NCBI GenBank assembly: GCA_043809745.1
Contig: JBDROU010000061.1
Coordinates: 1 to 60,351, forward strand
Length of the DNA stretch: 60,351 bases
Direction: 5' to 3'
Source of the DNA: JBDROU01 sp043809745 [NCBI: bacterium]
GTDB lineage: Bacteria; Elusimicrobiota; JBDRMW01
Part shown: in pieces, positions 41,884-49,367 of the stretch
How the letters are laid out: every line of letters starts with the position of its first letter
Numbering within the stretch: position 1 is the stretch's first letter
Program-made: the position numbers and the translations under genes
The notes under the pieces: model-generated
What the model was told of the DNA's origin: nothing
Databases searched by the model: none
The model's input: the letters and a program-made list of their open reading frames with translations, nothing else

Positions 41884-44370
41884 GTGACTGAAGAGAAAAG
41901 AAATTTACCAAAGCCGCCGCTTCCATCTGGGTTAGGTGTAGGCATACCTAATCAGCCTTCGGGCATACCAAAAACGCAATTCCCATCAGGAGCTGCTCAG
42001 GGTGTTCCGGCGCCTCCGGGCATACCTAAGGGAGCACCTTTGCAAAAGAGCGCTTCTGGAACATCCAGAGGAATACCGATGAGACCCCCAATGATGGGTG
42101 TAACCACTACCGAGGATGTTAGGGATGTTGAACTTGCCAGAAGAATCAATGATATGGAACGCAAATCAGATGAGATCTCCGAAAGTAAGAATATGCTGGA
42201 AAACCAGATAAAGGATCTAGAAGAAAAACTGCAGCAAGAAAAGGAAAAAGTGTTACTCGCGTCACTTAGATCCAAAGAAGAAGCCGCGCTTGCGACAAAA
42301 GTGGAGATTGCATTAAAGGAGATGCAGGAGCGCTTAAGAAGGGATAGACAGACCCAGGAACTGGATGATTCGCGAAGAAAAGCTGAAGAGCGTATAAAAG
42401 AATTAGAACAGAAGCTGGTTGAGGAGAGAGAGACATGGATGCAGACGTTAAAGGATCAACTAGGGCAGAAGGATATGCATGATAATGATATTGAGGACTA
42501 TCTTGCGCAACGTGTCGGTGAATTGGAAGAACAATGGCAAGAAGAAAAAGAGGCTATTCTTTATCAACTGAAAGAGAAGGAAGAGCTGCTTATTAAACAG
42601 CAGCAGGAGTATCTGCTCAAAGAAGAACAGCTGAAAAAACACTATGAGTCAGAGATGCATCAGCTTAATATTAAGTCTAACAAGCAAAATGATGAACTGC
42701 AGAATGGCATAAAACAATTAATAGATGAAAAGCAAAAAATCGCGATCCAATTAGAAGAGGATGAAAAAGCTCTTATTAATGTGAGGGCGCAGATTTCGTT
42801 AATCCAGTCGCAGTCCAGGTTAGAGAAAGATAAAACAATAAGTGAATGGCAGCTGAGATTTGAAGGAGAAGAAAGAAAGCATCAGGAGTTGAAGCAAAAG
42901 AATATTAGAATCGAAGAAGAGCTTAAAACGCTTCAAAAAAGATTTGATGAATTGGCTAATCAGAATCAGCTTCAAATTACATCTTCTCAAAACCAGGTAT
43001 ATATAGTTAAGCAAGAGTTCGAACAGCAGCGGGATGAAATATTAAAGAAGCATAACGAAGAGAAAGAAGTATGGAAGCAATCGTTGCTTGAACTCGAAAA
43101 CAAGATTGTTAAAGAGAAAGAAGCTTGGGAGCGAGAGTTGGAGTCTTACAGAAGGGCTTGGTTGAGAGAGAGAGAAGCGCTGCTCAATGAGAGGGAGCAG
43201 CTTATTAGAAAGAGTAATAATGTTGATGAGCTTCTAAAGAATCAAAGAGAAGAAATGGAGAAAAAAGTCAATGAAGCTAGGACTCAGATGGTTATACGTA
43301 AATCCGAAACTGAGAAAGATAATATTAATAGAATTGATGAGATAAAAAACGAGTTTAAGCTGCTGGAAAAAAAATACTGGGATGAAAGGGATATACTTGC
43401 TGAGGCTCTGAGTACAAAAGAGAAGGAAATTGAATCACTGGCAAAAAGGTTGAACGAAACGCAGGCGCTTTTTAACAACAATCGTGAAAGATATGAGAAT
43501 GAGTATAAAAATCTCGAGACAAAATATTGGGAAGAGAAAGAAAATTCTACATTGCGTCTAAGTGAGAAAGACGATGAAATTACTCAGTTAAAAAGACAGA
43601 TGTCTCAGCAAGGGATTGAATTAAAGAAAAAGATGGAGCATGAGTATCAGCTCTTGGTAGATAGGATGGAAAGGGAGAAGACTGAATGGAGTAATAAGGT
43701 CTTATTAGAGTTCGAGCAGAGTTCACTTGACAAAGTTGAAAGAATGCAGTTTGAGTTAAGGAGTGTTAGAGAAGCGTTGTTGACTGAGCTTAATGAATTT
43801 GAGAAGAGAATGGCTGAAGATAGCCATAAATGGGAGAGTCTATTAAAAGATAAAGAAAAAGAGATAGCGGTACTTAAAACAGAACTAAACGGCGTCTATC
43901 AGGAAAAGGTCCATAGAGAATCAATGTATAGAGGGGTTGCTCAGGACAATTCCGGATTAAGAGCAAGATTGGAAAGCATCCAGCAGGCACTGCAAATTAA
44001 AGAGAATGAATTAGAGCGTTTTCGGACTGACATATTTCACACTGAACTCCATAAATTAAAAACTGAGATGGAACTAAAATTTCAGCAGGAGAGAACTCAT
44101 TGGGAAACAGTTGTGAGGCAGAAAGAGAATGATTTAATGCAGATGTCAATGCGTATCAAGAATGAAGAGGCTGCAAAAAGCAAGAATACTGATGAGTTAA
44201 GCAAGAGATTCCAGGATGAATTAAGCATATTAGAATCACGTTTCCAGAGACAGATTGATGATCAAAGAATAAACGTTGTGCGCAAAATTTGGAGATACCT
44301 AAACAGAACTGTTCTAATAATTAATTTTGGGCCATACAGATGGTTCAGAAAAAAACGTAATTGGGAATGA
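41884..44370 (+). CDS. Coiled-coil protein with proline/glycine-rich N-terminus
   Basis: 828 aa, starting with GTG 41884 behind GGGGGA. Residues 8-72 are a low-complexity Pro/Gly region with several G-I-P motifs, probably disordered. Residues 80-790 are coiled coil rich in Glu, Lys and Gln. It uses the same Trp-centred phrases as the 1617-aa neighbour (KYWDERDILAEALSTKEKEI, HKWESLLKDKEKEI), so the two are likely paralogues or partners. The last 30 residues change character to a basic, aromatic tail (VVRKIWRYLNRTVLIINFG, PYRWFRKK) that could bind membrane or a partner. There is no signal peptide. The stop overlaps the next start as ATGA, so the products are probably made together. Confidence 0.85.
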   Translation: MTEEKRNLPKPPLPSGLGVGIPNQPSGIPKTQFPSGAAQGVPAPPGIPKGAPLQKSASGTSRGIPMRPPMMGVTTTEDVRDVELARRINDMERKSDEISESKNMLENQIKDLEEKLQQEKEKVLLASLRSKEEAALATKVEIALKEMQERLRRDRQTQELDDSRRKAEERIKELEQKLVEERETWMQTLKDQLGQKDMHDNDIEDYLAQRVGELEEQWQEEKEAILYQLKEKEELLIKQQQEYLLKEEQLKKHYESEMHQLNIKSNKQNDELQNGIKQLIDEKQKIAIQLEEDEKALINVRAQISLIQSQSRLEKDKTISEWQLRFEGEERKHQELKQKNIRIEEELKTLQKRFDELANQNQLQITSSQNQVYIVKQEFEQQRDEILKKHNEEKEVWKQSLLELENKIVKEKEAWERELESYRRAWLREREALLNEREQLIRKSNNVDELLKNQREEMEKKVNEARTQMVIRKSETEKDNINRIDEIKNEFKLLEKKYWDERDILAEALSTKEKEIESLAKRLNETQALFNNNRERYENEYKNLETKYWEEKENSTLRLSEKDDEITQLKRQMSQQGIELKKKMEHEYQLLVDRMEREKTEWSNKVLLEFEQSSLDKVERMQFELRSVREALLTELNEFEKRMAEDSHKWESLLKDKEKEIAVLKTELNGVYQEKVHRESMYRGVAQDNSGLRARLESIQQALQIKENELERFRTDIFHTELHKLKTEMELKFQQERTHWETVVRQKENDLMQMSMRIKNEEAAKSKNTDELSKRFQDELSILESRFQRQIDDQRINVVRKIWRYLNRTVLIINFGPYRWFRKKRNWE

Positions 44371-45509
44371 GACAAAATATTACTCAGTTAAGACATAGGT
44401 TGTCCGCTAAATTAGTTGATCTTGAAACGCGACTATCACAAAAAGAAGGTGAGATCAAGAGGCAGCTGGCTGTACTGCATAAAAATTATGACACGATCCG
44501 TTTAGAAGAAACTTTAGAGGAAACTGAAAACCGTGAAAAAGAAGAAAAAGATGTTGCTCAAGAAAAAATATTGAAGGCTCAAGAACTCAGAGATAAAAAA
44601 TTATTCGATTATTTCAGCAGTTTTCAGGAAGAATATAAGAGTCAGGTCAATAAGCTGCAGCAAGGTTTAGCTGAATCTCTAAATAGAGAATCAAAATTAG
44701 CGTCAGTCCTAGAAAAGTTGGAAGATGACATTAAGAAAGAACATGTTGAGGTTAACGAGGCGGATAATAATCCTGAATCAAGAGTGGAAAAACTGGAAGA
44801 ACAACAAAAAAAAATGAATTTTAATCTTGATTCATTAAAGGAACAGCTTAAAGAAAAAGAGAATAACCTGAAAGATTTGGTGAGAAGCACCTCAGGATTT
44901 CTTGATTCAGCTCTTAAACAGGAGCAATCAAGAATAACCGGACTGGCTGATAAGACAGCGCGTGTCCTGGTTGAAAAAAAAGAGTATGAGATAAAGTTGA
45001 AAGCATTAGCTGAGGAGTATGCCGAACTCAAGAACGAGTTTGATAGAAATAAGAAATCATTAGTAGAAGCAGTTGAAGAAAATAAATCCTTAAAAGAACG
45101 GATTGCCGGCAAAAAAATTGAGGGGATATCGTCCTTAGTTCAGCCTAATGAGCAGGAATCTGATCTTTCAGAGCATATAGCAAGGTTGAGGGATGTTCTT
45201 GAAGAGAAAGGGGATGACATAGAATCAGTAGGTACTCAAGTATCTGAGAGCGAGATCTTAACAAGCAGGGATAATAAAGATATATTTCCTGAGCCGTTAA
45301 AGGAAATGGGAGAATTAAAAGAAAAGAAGGAGAAGCAAGAAAAGGTTATAGTTAACGAGTTAAAAGAAGATGAAGTAAAAACATATGAAGAACGCGTAGC
45401 CAAAGAAAGTATAGCTGTAATAAATAAATTTGTTGGCTGGTTGGGAGAGCCGGCGGTTGATGTTGAACCGGATGACGAAGCTGAGAATACAAGTTCTAAA
45501 GATAAGTAG
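44367..45509 (+). CDS. Third coiled-coil protein of the cluster
   Basis: 380 aa. ATG 44367 is preferred over the TTG at 44361 because it forms a four-base ATGA overlap with the preceding stop, a common sign of translational coupling. Residues 1-265 are charged heptad coiled coil (LETRLSQKEGEIKRQ, LDSLKEQLKEKENNLKDL). The remainder is acidic and probably flexible, with one short hydrophobic patch near the end (VINKFVGWLGEP) and an acidic Asp/Glu/Ser tail. Unlike its larger neighbours it lacks the Trp pattern and TPRs. An in-frame stop (44358-44360) sits just upstream, so it is a separate gene and not the result of a simple frameshift. Function not recognised; probably a structural partner of the upstream proteins. 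Confidence 0.8.
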   Translation: MRQNITQLRHRLSAKLVDLETRLSQKEGEIKRQLAVLHKNYDTIRLEETLEETENREKEEKDVAQEKILKAQELRDKKLFDYFSSFQEEYKSQVNKLQQGLAESLNRESKLASVLEKLEDDIKKEHVEVNEADNNPESRVEKLEEQQKKMNFNLDSLKEQLKEKENNLKDLVRSTSGFLDSALKQEQSRITGLADKTARVLVEKKEYEIKLKALAEEYAELKNEFDRNKKSLVEAVEENKSLKERIAGKKIEGISSLVQPNEQESDLSEHIARLRDVLEEKGDDIESVGTQVSESEILTSRDNKDIFPEPLKEMGELKEKKEKQEKVIVNELKEDEVKTYEERVAKESIAVINKFVGWLGEPAVDVEPDDEAENTSSKDK

Positions 45510-45510
45510 T

Positions 45511-45539
45511 TTGACAAAAATCACTAAATGTGATTAAAT
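45511..45539 (+). promoter_or_regulatory. Sigma-70-type promoter of the HEAT/barrel operon
   Basis: TTGACA (45511-45516) and TTAAAT (45534-45539) are spaced by exactly 17 bases, starting one base after the previous stop codon. The gene at 45576 follows with an AGGAGA ribosome site. Confidence 0.65.
45519..45535. promoter_or_regulatory. Palindromic operator-like site inside the promoter spacer
   Basis: AATCAC-TAAAT-GTGATT is a perfect 6+6 palindrome with a five-base centre, lying between the -35 and -10 boxes. This position is typical for a dimeric repressor site. The regulator is unknown. Confidence 0.45.
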
Positions 45540-45575
45540 GAGTTTCATTTAAATTCGACTGAAAAGGAGATTCCT

Positions 45576-46526
45576 ATGATTAAGAATTTTGCAAAACCAT
45601 TAATTGTATCGTTTTTTTTAATCATCTGTTTAAGTTTGGCAGTAAATGCCGAACTGCCATCTCAGGAAATAGATAAAACGGTTATAAGTGATTTGAAGAG
45701 CAAAGATGTGTCCGTAAGAAGAATGGCTGTTGAAAAGCTCGGAAACATTAATAATAATGATTCGCTAAAATATCTAACAAAGGCTCTTACTGACGACGAA
45801 TTTGTTGTTCGTATGTCTGCGGTCAACTCTTTGGCTAAACTAAAAAACAAGGAAGCAATAAATGCACTAGGCGAAGTTTTATTGAATGATAAAGAATCAC
45901 AGGTTAGACATAACGCGATTTTAGCTCTGCAAAGGATTGGAGACAAAGCGGCTGCTCCATTTGTGCTAAAAGCTCTTGAAGATAAATATGATGGTGTTCG
46001 TTATCAAGCTCCAATTGCCCTTGGATTAATTAAAGCAGATAATGCTGTTGATGTGCTGAACGGTCTAGTTGATAATGAAGACAAAAATATGAGTAAGCAG
46101 GTAATTATCGGGTTAAGTTTCTTTAGAGATGAAAAATCTGCGCCGTTTGTTGAGAAAGCGCTTACAGATGAAAACGTTAAAGTGAAGGAGGCTGCATGTA
46201 ATACACTCCAAAAGCTAAACAGCAGATCATCTATACCTAAAATAAAGCCTCTCTTAATGGATGAAAATGAAATTGTAAAACTTGCAGCGGCGGAAGCTTT
46301 AGCCGGTATGGAAGATAGAAGCGGGCTTGATGCATGCCTTAGTTTACTAAAAAGCAATAATGATTCAGTAAAAGAGCGCGCGTTGCGTCTTTTAGGGCTG
46401 GTAGGAGACCAAAGCCATGTTCCGCTAATTAAAAAGTATGAATCTGATGAAAAACTTGAAAGCTCAGCGAAAATTGCTTTGGATAGGCTATCAGGAAGAT
46501 TCCCGAAAGAACAAAAGAAAAAATAG
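45576..46526 (+). CDS. Secreted HEAT-repeat protein
   Basis: 316 aa with a clear signal peptide (hydrophobic to residue 25, cut near VNA-ELP). The mature part is a run of about eight HEAT/PBS-lyase-type helix pairs of about 31 residues, recognisable by recurring phrases such as DVSVRRMAVEKLGNI, EFVVRMSAVNSLAKL, ESQVRHNAILALQRIG and DSVKERALRLLGLVG. Such repeats form a curved protein-binding solenoid and no enzyme is implied. The protein would sit in the periplasm. It is first in a two-gene operon with an outer-membrane barrel, nine bases apart, and may serve as its partner or as an assembly factor for the neighbouring envelope machine. That link is inferred from position only. Confidence 0.85.
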   Translation: MIKNFAKPLIVSFFLIICLSLAVNAELPSQEIDKTVISDLKSKDVSVRRMAVEKLGNINNNDSLKYLTKALTDDEFVVRMSAVNSLAKLKNKEAINALGEVLLNDKESQVRHNAILALQRIGDKAAAPFVLKALEDKYDGVRYQAPIALGLIKADNAVDVLNGLVDNEDKNMSKQVIIGLSFFRDEKSAPFVEKALTDENVKVKEAACNTLQKLNSRSSIPKIKPLLMDENEIVKLAAAEALAGMEDRSGLDACLSLLKSNNDSVKERALRLLGLVGDQSHVPLIKKYESDEKLESSAKIALDRLSGRFPKEQKKK

Positions 46527-46535
46527 TTGTAATTC

Positions 46536-47231
46536 ATGAAAAAACATTTATTAATTATAATATCGTTTTTGTTATTGGCTGCATTTTCAAAGTCAGAAGC
46601 TAATCAAGCAATAAGTTTAATTGATGTCCCGACTGCTGATGCAATTGATAGTTACGGGTATGACGTTTCTTTTCGTTTTTATACAAATGGCGGAATTATC
46701 GGGAGGGCGAGCTTCGGAGTGCTTCAAAGAGTCAATATAGGGTTTGCCTGGGATTTTGATAAGTTCATTGGTTCTGACAGTATTGATGTTCAAGAGCCAA
46801 CATTAAACGTAAAATTAAGAATTTTTGACGGCCAGTTGTTTTTACCTGCGTTAGCATTAGGATATGACGGTCAGGGCTATGCTTACAGCAAGGTATTAGA
46901 TGAATATCTGCATAGAGAAAAAGGTGTATATATTGCTGCATCTAAGGAAATATTTTTTCCTGGTTTGGAATATCATTTAGGTGGTAATGTTTACGATTTT
47001 AAAAAAGATGAGGTTTTTGGTTTTGCAGGTTTGGCGTTTTATTTAATTGAAACGTTTGCAATATTGGCCGAGTATGATAATATTCGTTTAAGGGAAAAAA
47101 ATAGGTTTAATGCAGGCATACGCTTATTTTTGTCGCCGACAATTTCTGTTGATTTAGCTGCTCGCGATATTGCTGCGCCCGGAAGAGATGAGGAAAGAAT
47201 AGTACGCATAAATTACATGGGATCTTTTTGA
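46536..47231 (+). CDS. Small outer-membrane beta-barrel protein
   Basis: 231 aa with a signal peptide of about 22 residues (cut near SEA-NQA). The mature part has alternating aromatic/hydrophobic strands typical of a barrel, for example YDVSFRFYTNGG, FGVLQRVNIGFAWDFD, LNVKLRIF and FNAGIRLFLSPTISVDLAARD. The INxG-like turns and the final aromatic residue (GSF at the C-terminus) fit an outer-membrane protein recognised by the BAM complex. It resembles YjbH-like or general conserved barrel families, but I could not name a family with confidence. It lies nine bases downstream of the HEAT-repeat gene, so the two are likely cotranscribed. Confidence 0.75.
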   Translation: MKKHLLIIISFLLLAAFSKSEANQAISLIDVPTADAIDSYGYDVSFRFYTNGGIIGRASFGVLQRVNIGFAWDFDKFIGSDSIDVQEPTLNVKLRIFDGQLFLPALALGYDGQGYAYSKVLDEYLHREKGVYIAASKEIFFPGLEYHLGGNVYDFKKDEVFGFAGLAFYLIETFAILAEYDNIRLREKNRFNAGIRLFLSPTISVDLAARDIAAPGRDEERIVRINYMGSF

Positions 47232-47296
47232 GCTGTCTGTCTCAGTATATAAAGTATATAAAAAACTAAGTAAAAATTATTGTTGATGGAGCTTTT

Positions 47297-48298
47297 ATGG
47301 CGGATAAAATGTCAGGTTTGGATTTCGAAATGCCTATACTGGAATTGGAATCAAGGATTCAGGAACTTCAAAAACTTTCCAATTCAGAAGGTATAGATTT
47401 TAAAGAAGAGATATCAACATTAGAGGAAAAATGCGAAAAGCTTAAAAAAGAAACTTACGGATCGCTAACTTCCTGGCAGAAAGTTCTACTGGCCCGCCAT
47501 CCTAAAAGGCCATATGGTTCTGATTACATAGATCTAATCTTTAATGAGTTTACAGAAATTCACGGTGATAGGGCATTTGCTGATGATGGGTCGTTAATAA
47601 CGGGATTTGCCTATTTAGATAATTATAAGGTTATGATAGTAGCTCATCAAAAAGGAAGGAATATACAGGAATCAATGATGAGGAATTTTGGGATGCCTCA
47701 TCCGGAAGGGTATCGTAAGGCTCTTAGGGTTATGAAGTTGGCAGAGAAGTTCGGTTTTCCTGTAATTAGTTTTATTGATACACCCGGAGCATATCCGGGA
47801 ATTGGTGCTGAAGAACGGGGGCAGGCTAACGCGATAGCAGAAAATTTGAGAGAAATGGCTTTGCTTAAGGTCCCTACTATAAGCATTGTCATAGGGGAAG
47901 GTGGATCCGGAGGTGCTTTGGCTATCGGTGTTACTGATAAAATACTTATGCTTGAAAACTCATATTATTCCGTAATTAGTCCGGAAGGTTGCGCGGCAAT
48001 TTTGTTTAGAGATTCAAGCAAGGCGCCGGAAGCTTCAAAGGCCCTTAAGATAACTGCAGACGACTTGCTGAAAATTGGGATTATTGATGAGGTTGTGAAA
48101 GAACCTGACGGTGGGGCCCATAGGGATTACATAAATACTGCTCAATCAATAAAAGAGGTTTTTTTACGCTATTTAAATGAACTTACAGCATTGCCGCTGA
48201 ATAGTTTACTAAAGAAAAGATTGGAAAAGTATAGAAATATTGGGGCTTATAAGACGGAGAGTAAACCAAAAAAAGCAAATAAAACTCAAGAAAAATAG
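47297..48298 (+). CDS. accA: Acetyl-CoA carboxylase carboxyltransferase subunit alpha
   Basis: 333 aa, close to the usual 315-330. With AccD it transfers the carboxyl group from carboxybiotin to acetyl-CoA, giving malonyl-CoA for fatty acid synthesis in the cytoplasm. The N-terminal helical part (LDFEMPILELESRIQEL) and the crotonase-type core are complete: GDRAFADDGSLITGFA, FIDTPGAYPGIGAEERGQ, the oxyanion segment GEGGSGGALAIG, and SVISPEGCAAILFRD. ATG 47297 follows a GGAG site. The C-terminus has a short Lys-rich tail. accD is not in the window. It is followed 18 bases later by pfk, so the two may be cotranscribed. Confidence 0.96.
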   Translation: MADKMSGLDFEMPILELESRIQELQKLSNSEGIDFKEEISTLEEKCEKLKKETYGSLTSWQKVLLARHPKRPYGSDYIDLIFNEFTEIHGDRAFADDGSLITGFAYLDNYKVMIVAHQKGRNIQESMMRNFGMPHPEGYRKALRVMKLAEKFGFPVISFIDTPGAYPGIGAEERGQANAIAENLREMALLKVPTISIVIGEGGSGGALAIGVTDKILMLENSYYSVISPEGCAAILFRDSSKAPEASKALKITADDLLKIGIIDEVVKEPDGGAHRDYINTAQSIKEVFLRYLNELTALPLNSLLKKRLEKYRNIGAYKTESKPKKANKTQEK

Positions 48299-48316
48299 AA
48301 AGGCAGGGATGCGGTT

Positions 48317-49345
48317 ATGAAAAAAGTCGGTATTCTTACAGGTGGCGGTGATTGCCCGGGTTTAAATCCGGCTATTAGAGGGGCTAGCTTGAAAGCGATT
48401 GATCTAGGTTATGAAGTAATTGGGATTTTAGAAGGGTGGAGAGGGCTTTTAGAATTAAAAACAAGAAAAATAAATGTTGATGATGTATTTGAGATAATTA
48501 ACAGAGGTGGAACAATTTTAGGCACATCAAGAACAAACCCGATTAAGATGGAGAATGGTATAAAAAAGTGTATGGAAAATATTAAAAAATTGGGTTTAGA
48601 TGGACTTATTGCTATGGGTGGAGATGATACATTGGGAGTTGCTTCTAAGCTATATGAAGCTGAAAAGGTTCCCGTTGTAGGGGTTCCAAAAACTATGGAT
48701 AACGATTTAATGGCTACAGACTATACATTTGGATTTGATACCGCAGTGACAATTGCCGTAGATGCAGCAGAGCGTTTAAAGGATACCGGTCGTTCTCACA
48801 GGAGGATAATGGTTCTTGAGGTTATGGGCAGACATGCTGGTTGGGTAGCGCTCTTTACTGGAATAGCTTCAGCAGCTGATTGGATATTGGTTCCGGAAGA
48901 AGAGCCGAAAATTGATGATATGTGCAAACATCTAATTGAGGTACATGCAAAAAAGGATTATGCGCTGGTTGTTGTATCTGAAGGTGTAAAGCTGCCTGAT
49001 CAACAGATTGGCAACGAGGAGTTGGATCAGTTCGGACATATGATATTAAAAGGTAGAGCAATCGGTGATAGACTTGCTAAAACAATTGAGAAACAGGCCG
49101 GTATTGAAACCAGAATTGCCGTAATTGGCCATATTCAAAGAGGCGGAGCTCCTACTTTATTTGATAGGATTCTAGGCAGCAGGGTGGGGTATAAGGCGAT
49201 GGAGCTGATTGCTGAAGAAAAATTTGGGAATATGGTTGCCTTAAAGGGAGATGCGATTGTGCCGGTAAGTTTAAAAGATGCCACAAAGCAATTGAAGACT
49301 GTATCGCAAGATTGGTTGAATTTTGCAAAAGTATTTTTTAAGTGA
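48317..49345 (+). CDS. pfkA: 6-phosphofructokinase, pyrophosphate-type by key residues
   Basis: 342 aa. It phosphorylates fructose 6-phosphate to fructose 1,6-bisphosphate. The core motifs are complete: GGGDCPGLN (9-17), GGTILGTSR (64-72), GGDDT (101-105), PKTMDND (124-130) and GRHAGWVAL. In this family Gly at the 104-type position goes with ATP use, while Asp with the following Lys (PKT) goes with pyrophosphate. Here both residues are of the pyrophosphate type (Asp104, Lys125). The enzyme would therefore be reversible and serve glycolysis and gluconeogenesis. The family and fold are certain; the donor is an inference from two residues. The histidine kinase gene starts 22 bases downstream. 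Confidence 0.93.
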   Translation: MKKVGILTGGGDCPGLNPAIRGASLKAIDLGYEVIGILEGWRGLLELKTRKINVDDVFEIINRGGTILGTSRTNPIKMENGIKKCMENIKKLGLDGLIAMGGDDTLGVASKLYEAEKVPVVGVPKTMDNDLMATDYTFGFDTAVTIAVDAAERLKDTGRSHRRIMVLEVMGRHAGWVALFTGIASAADWILVPEEEPKIDDMCKHLIEVHAKKDYALVVVSEGVKLPDQQIGNEELDQFGHMILKGRAIGDRLAKTIEKQAGIETRIAVIGHIQRGGAPTLFDRILGSRVGYKAMELIAEEKFGNMVALKGDAIVPVSLKDATKQLKTVSQDWLNFAKVFFK

Positions 49346-49367
49346 GATTTAAGGAATCTCTTCTTTT

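Noticed and set aside
44340-44380. Frameshift splitting one coiled-coil gene into two
   Set aside because: The second frame has a stop (44358-44360) directly upstream and a clean ATGA overlap; the first protein also ends with a distinct tail.
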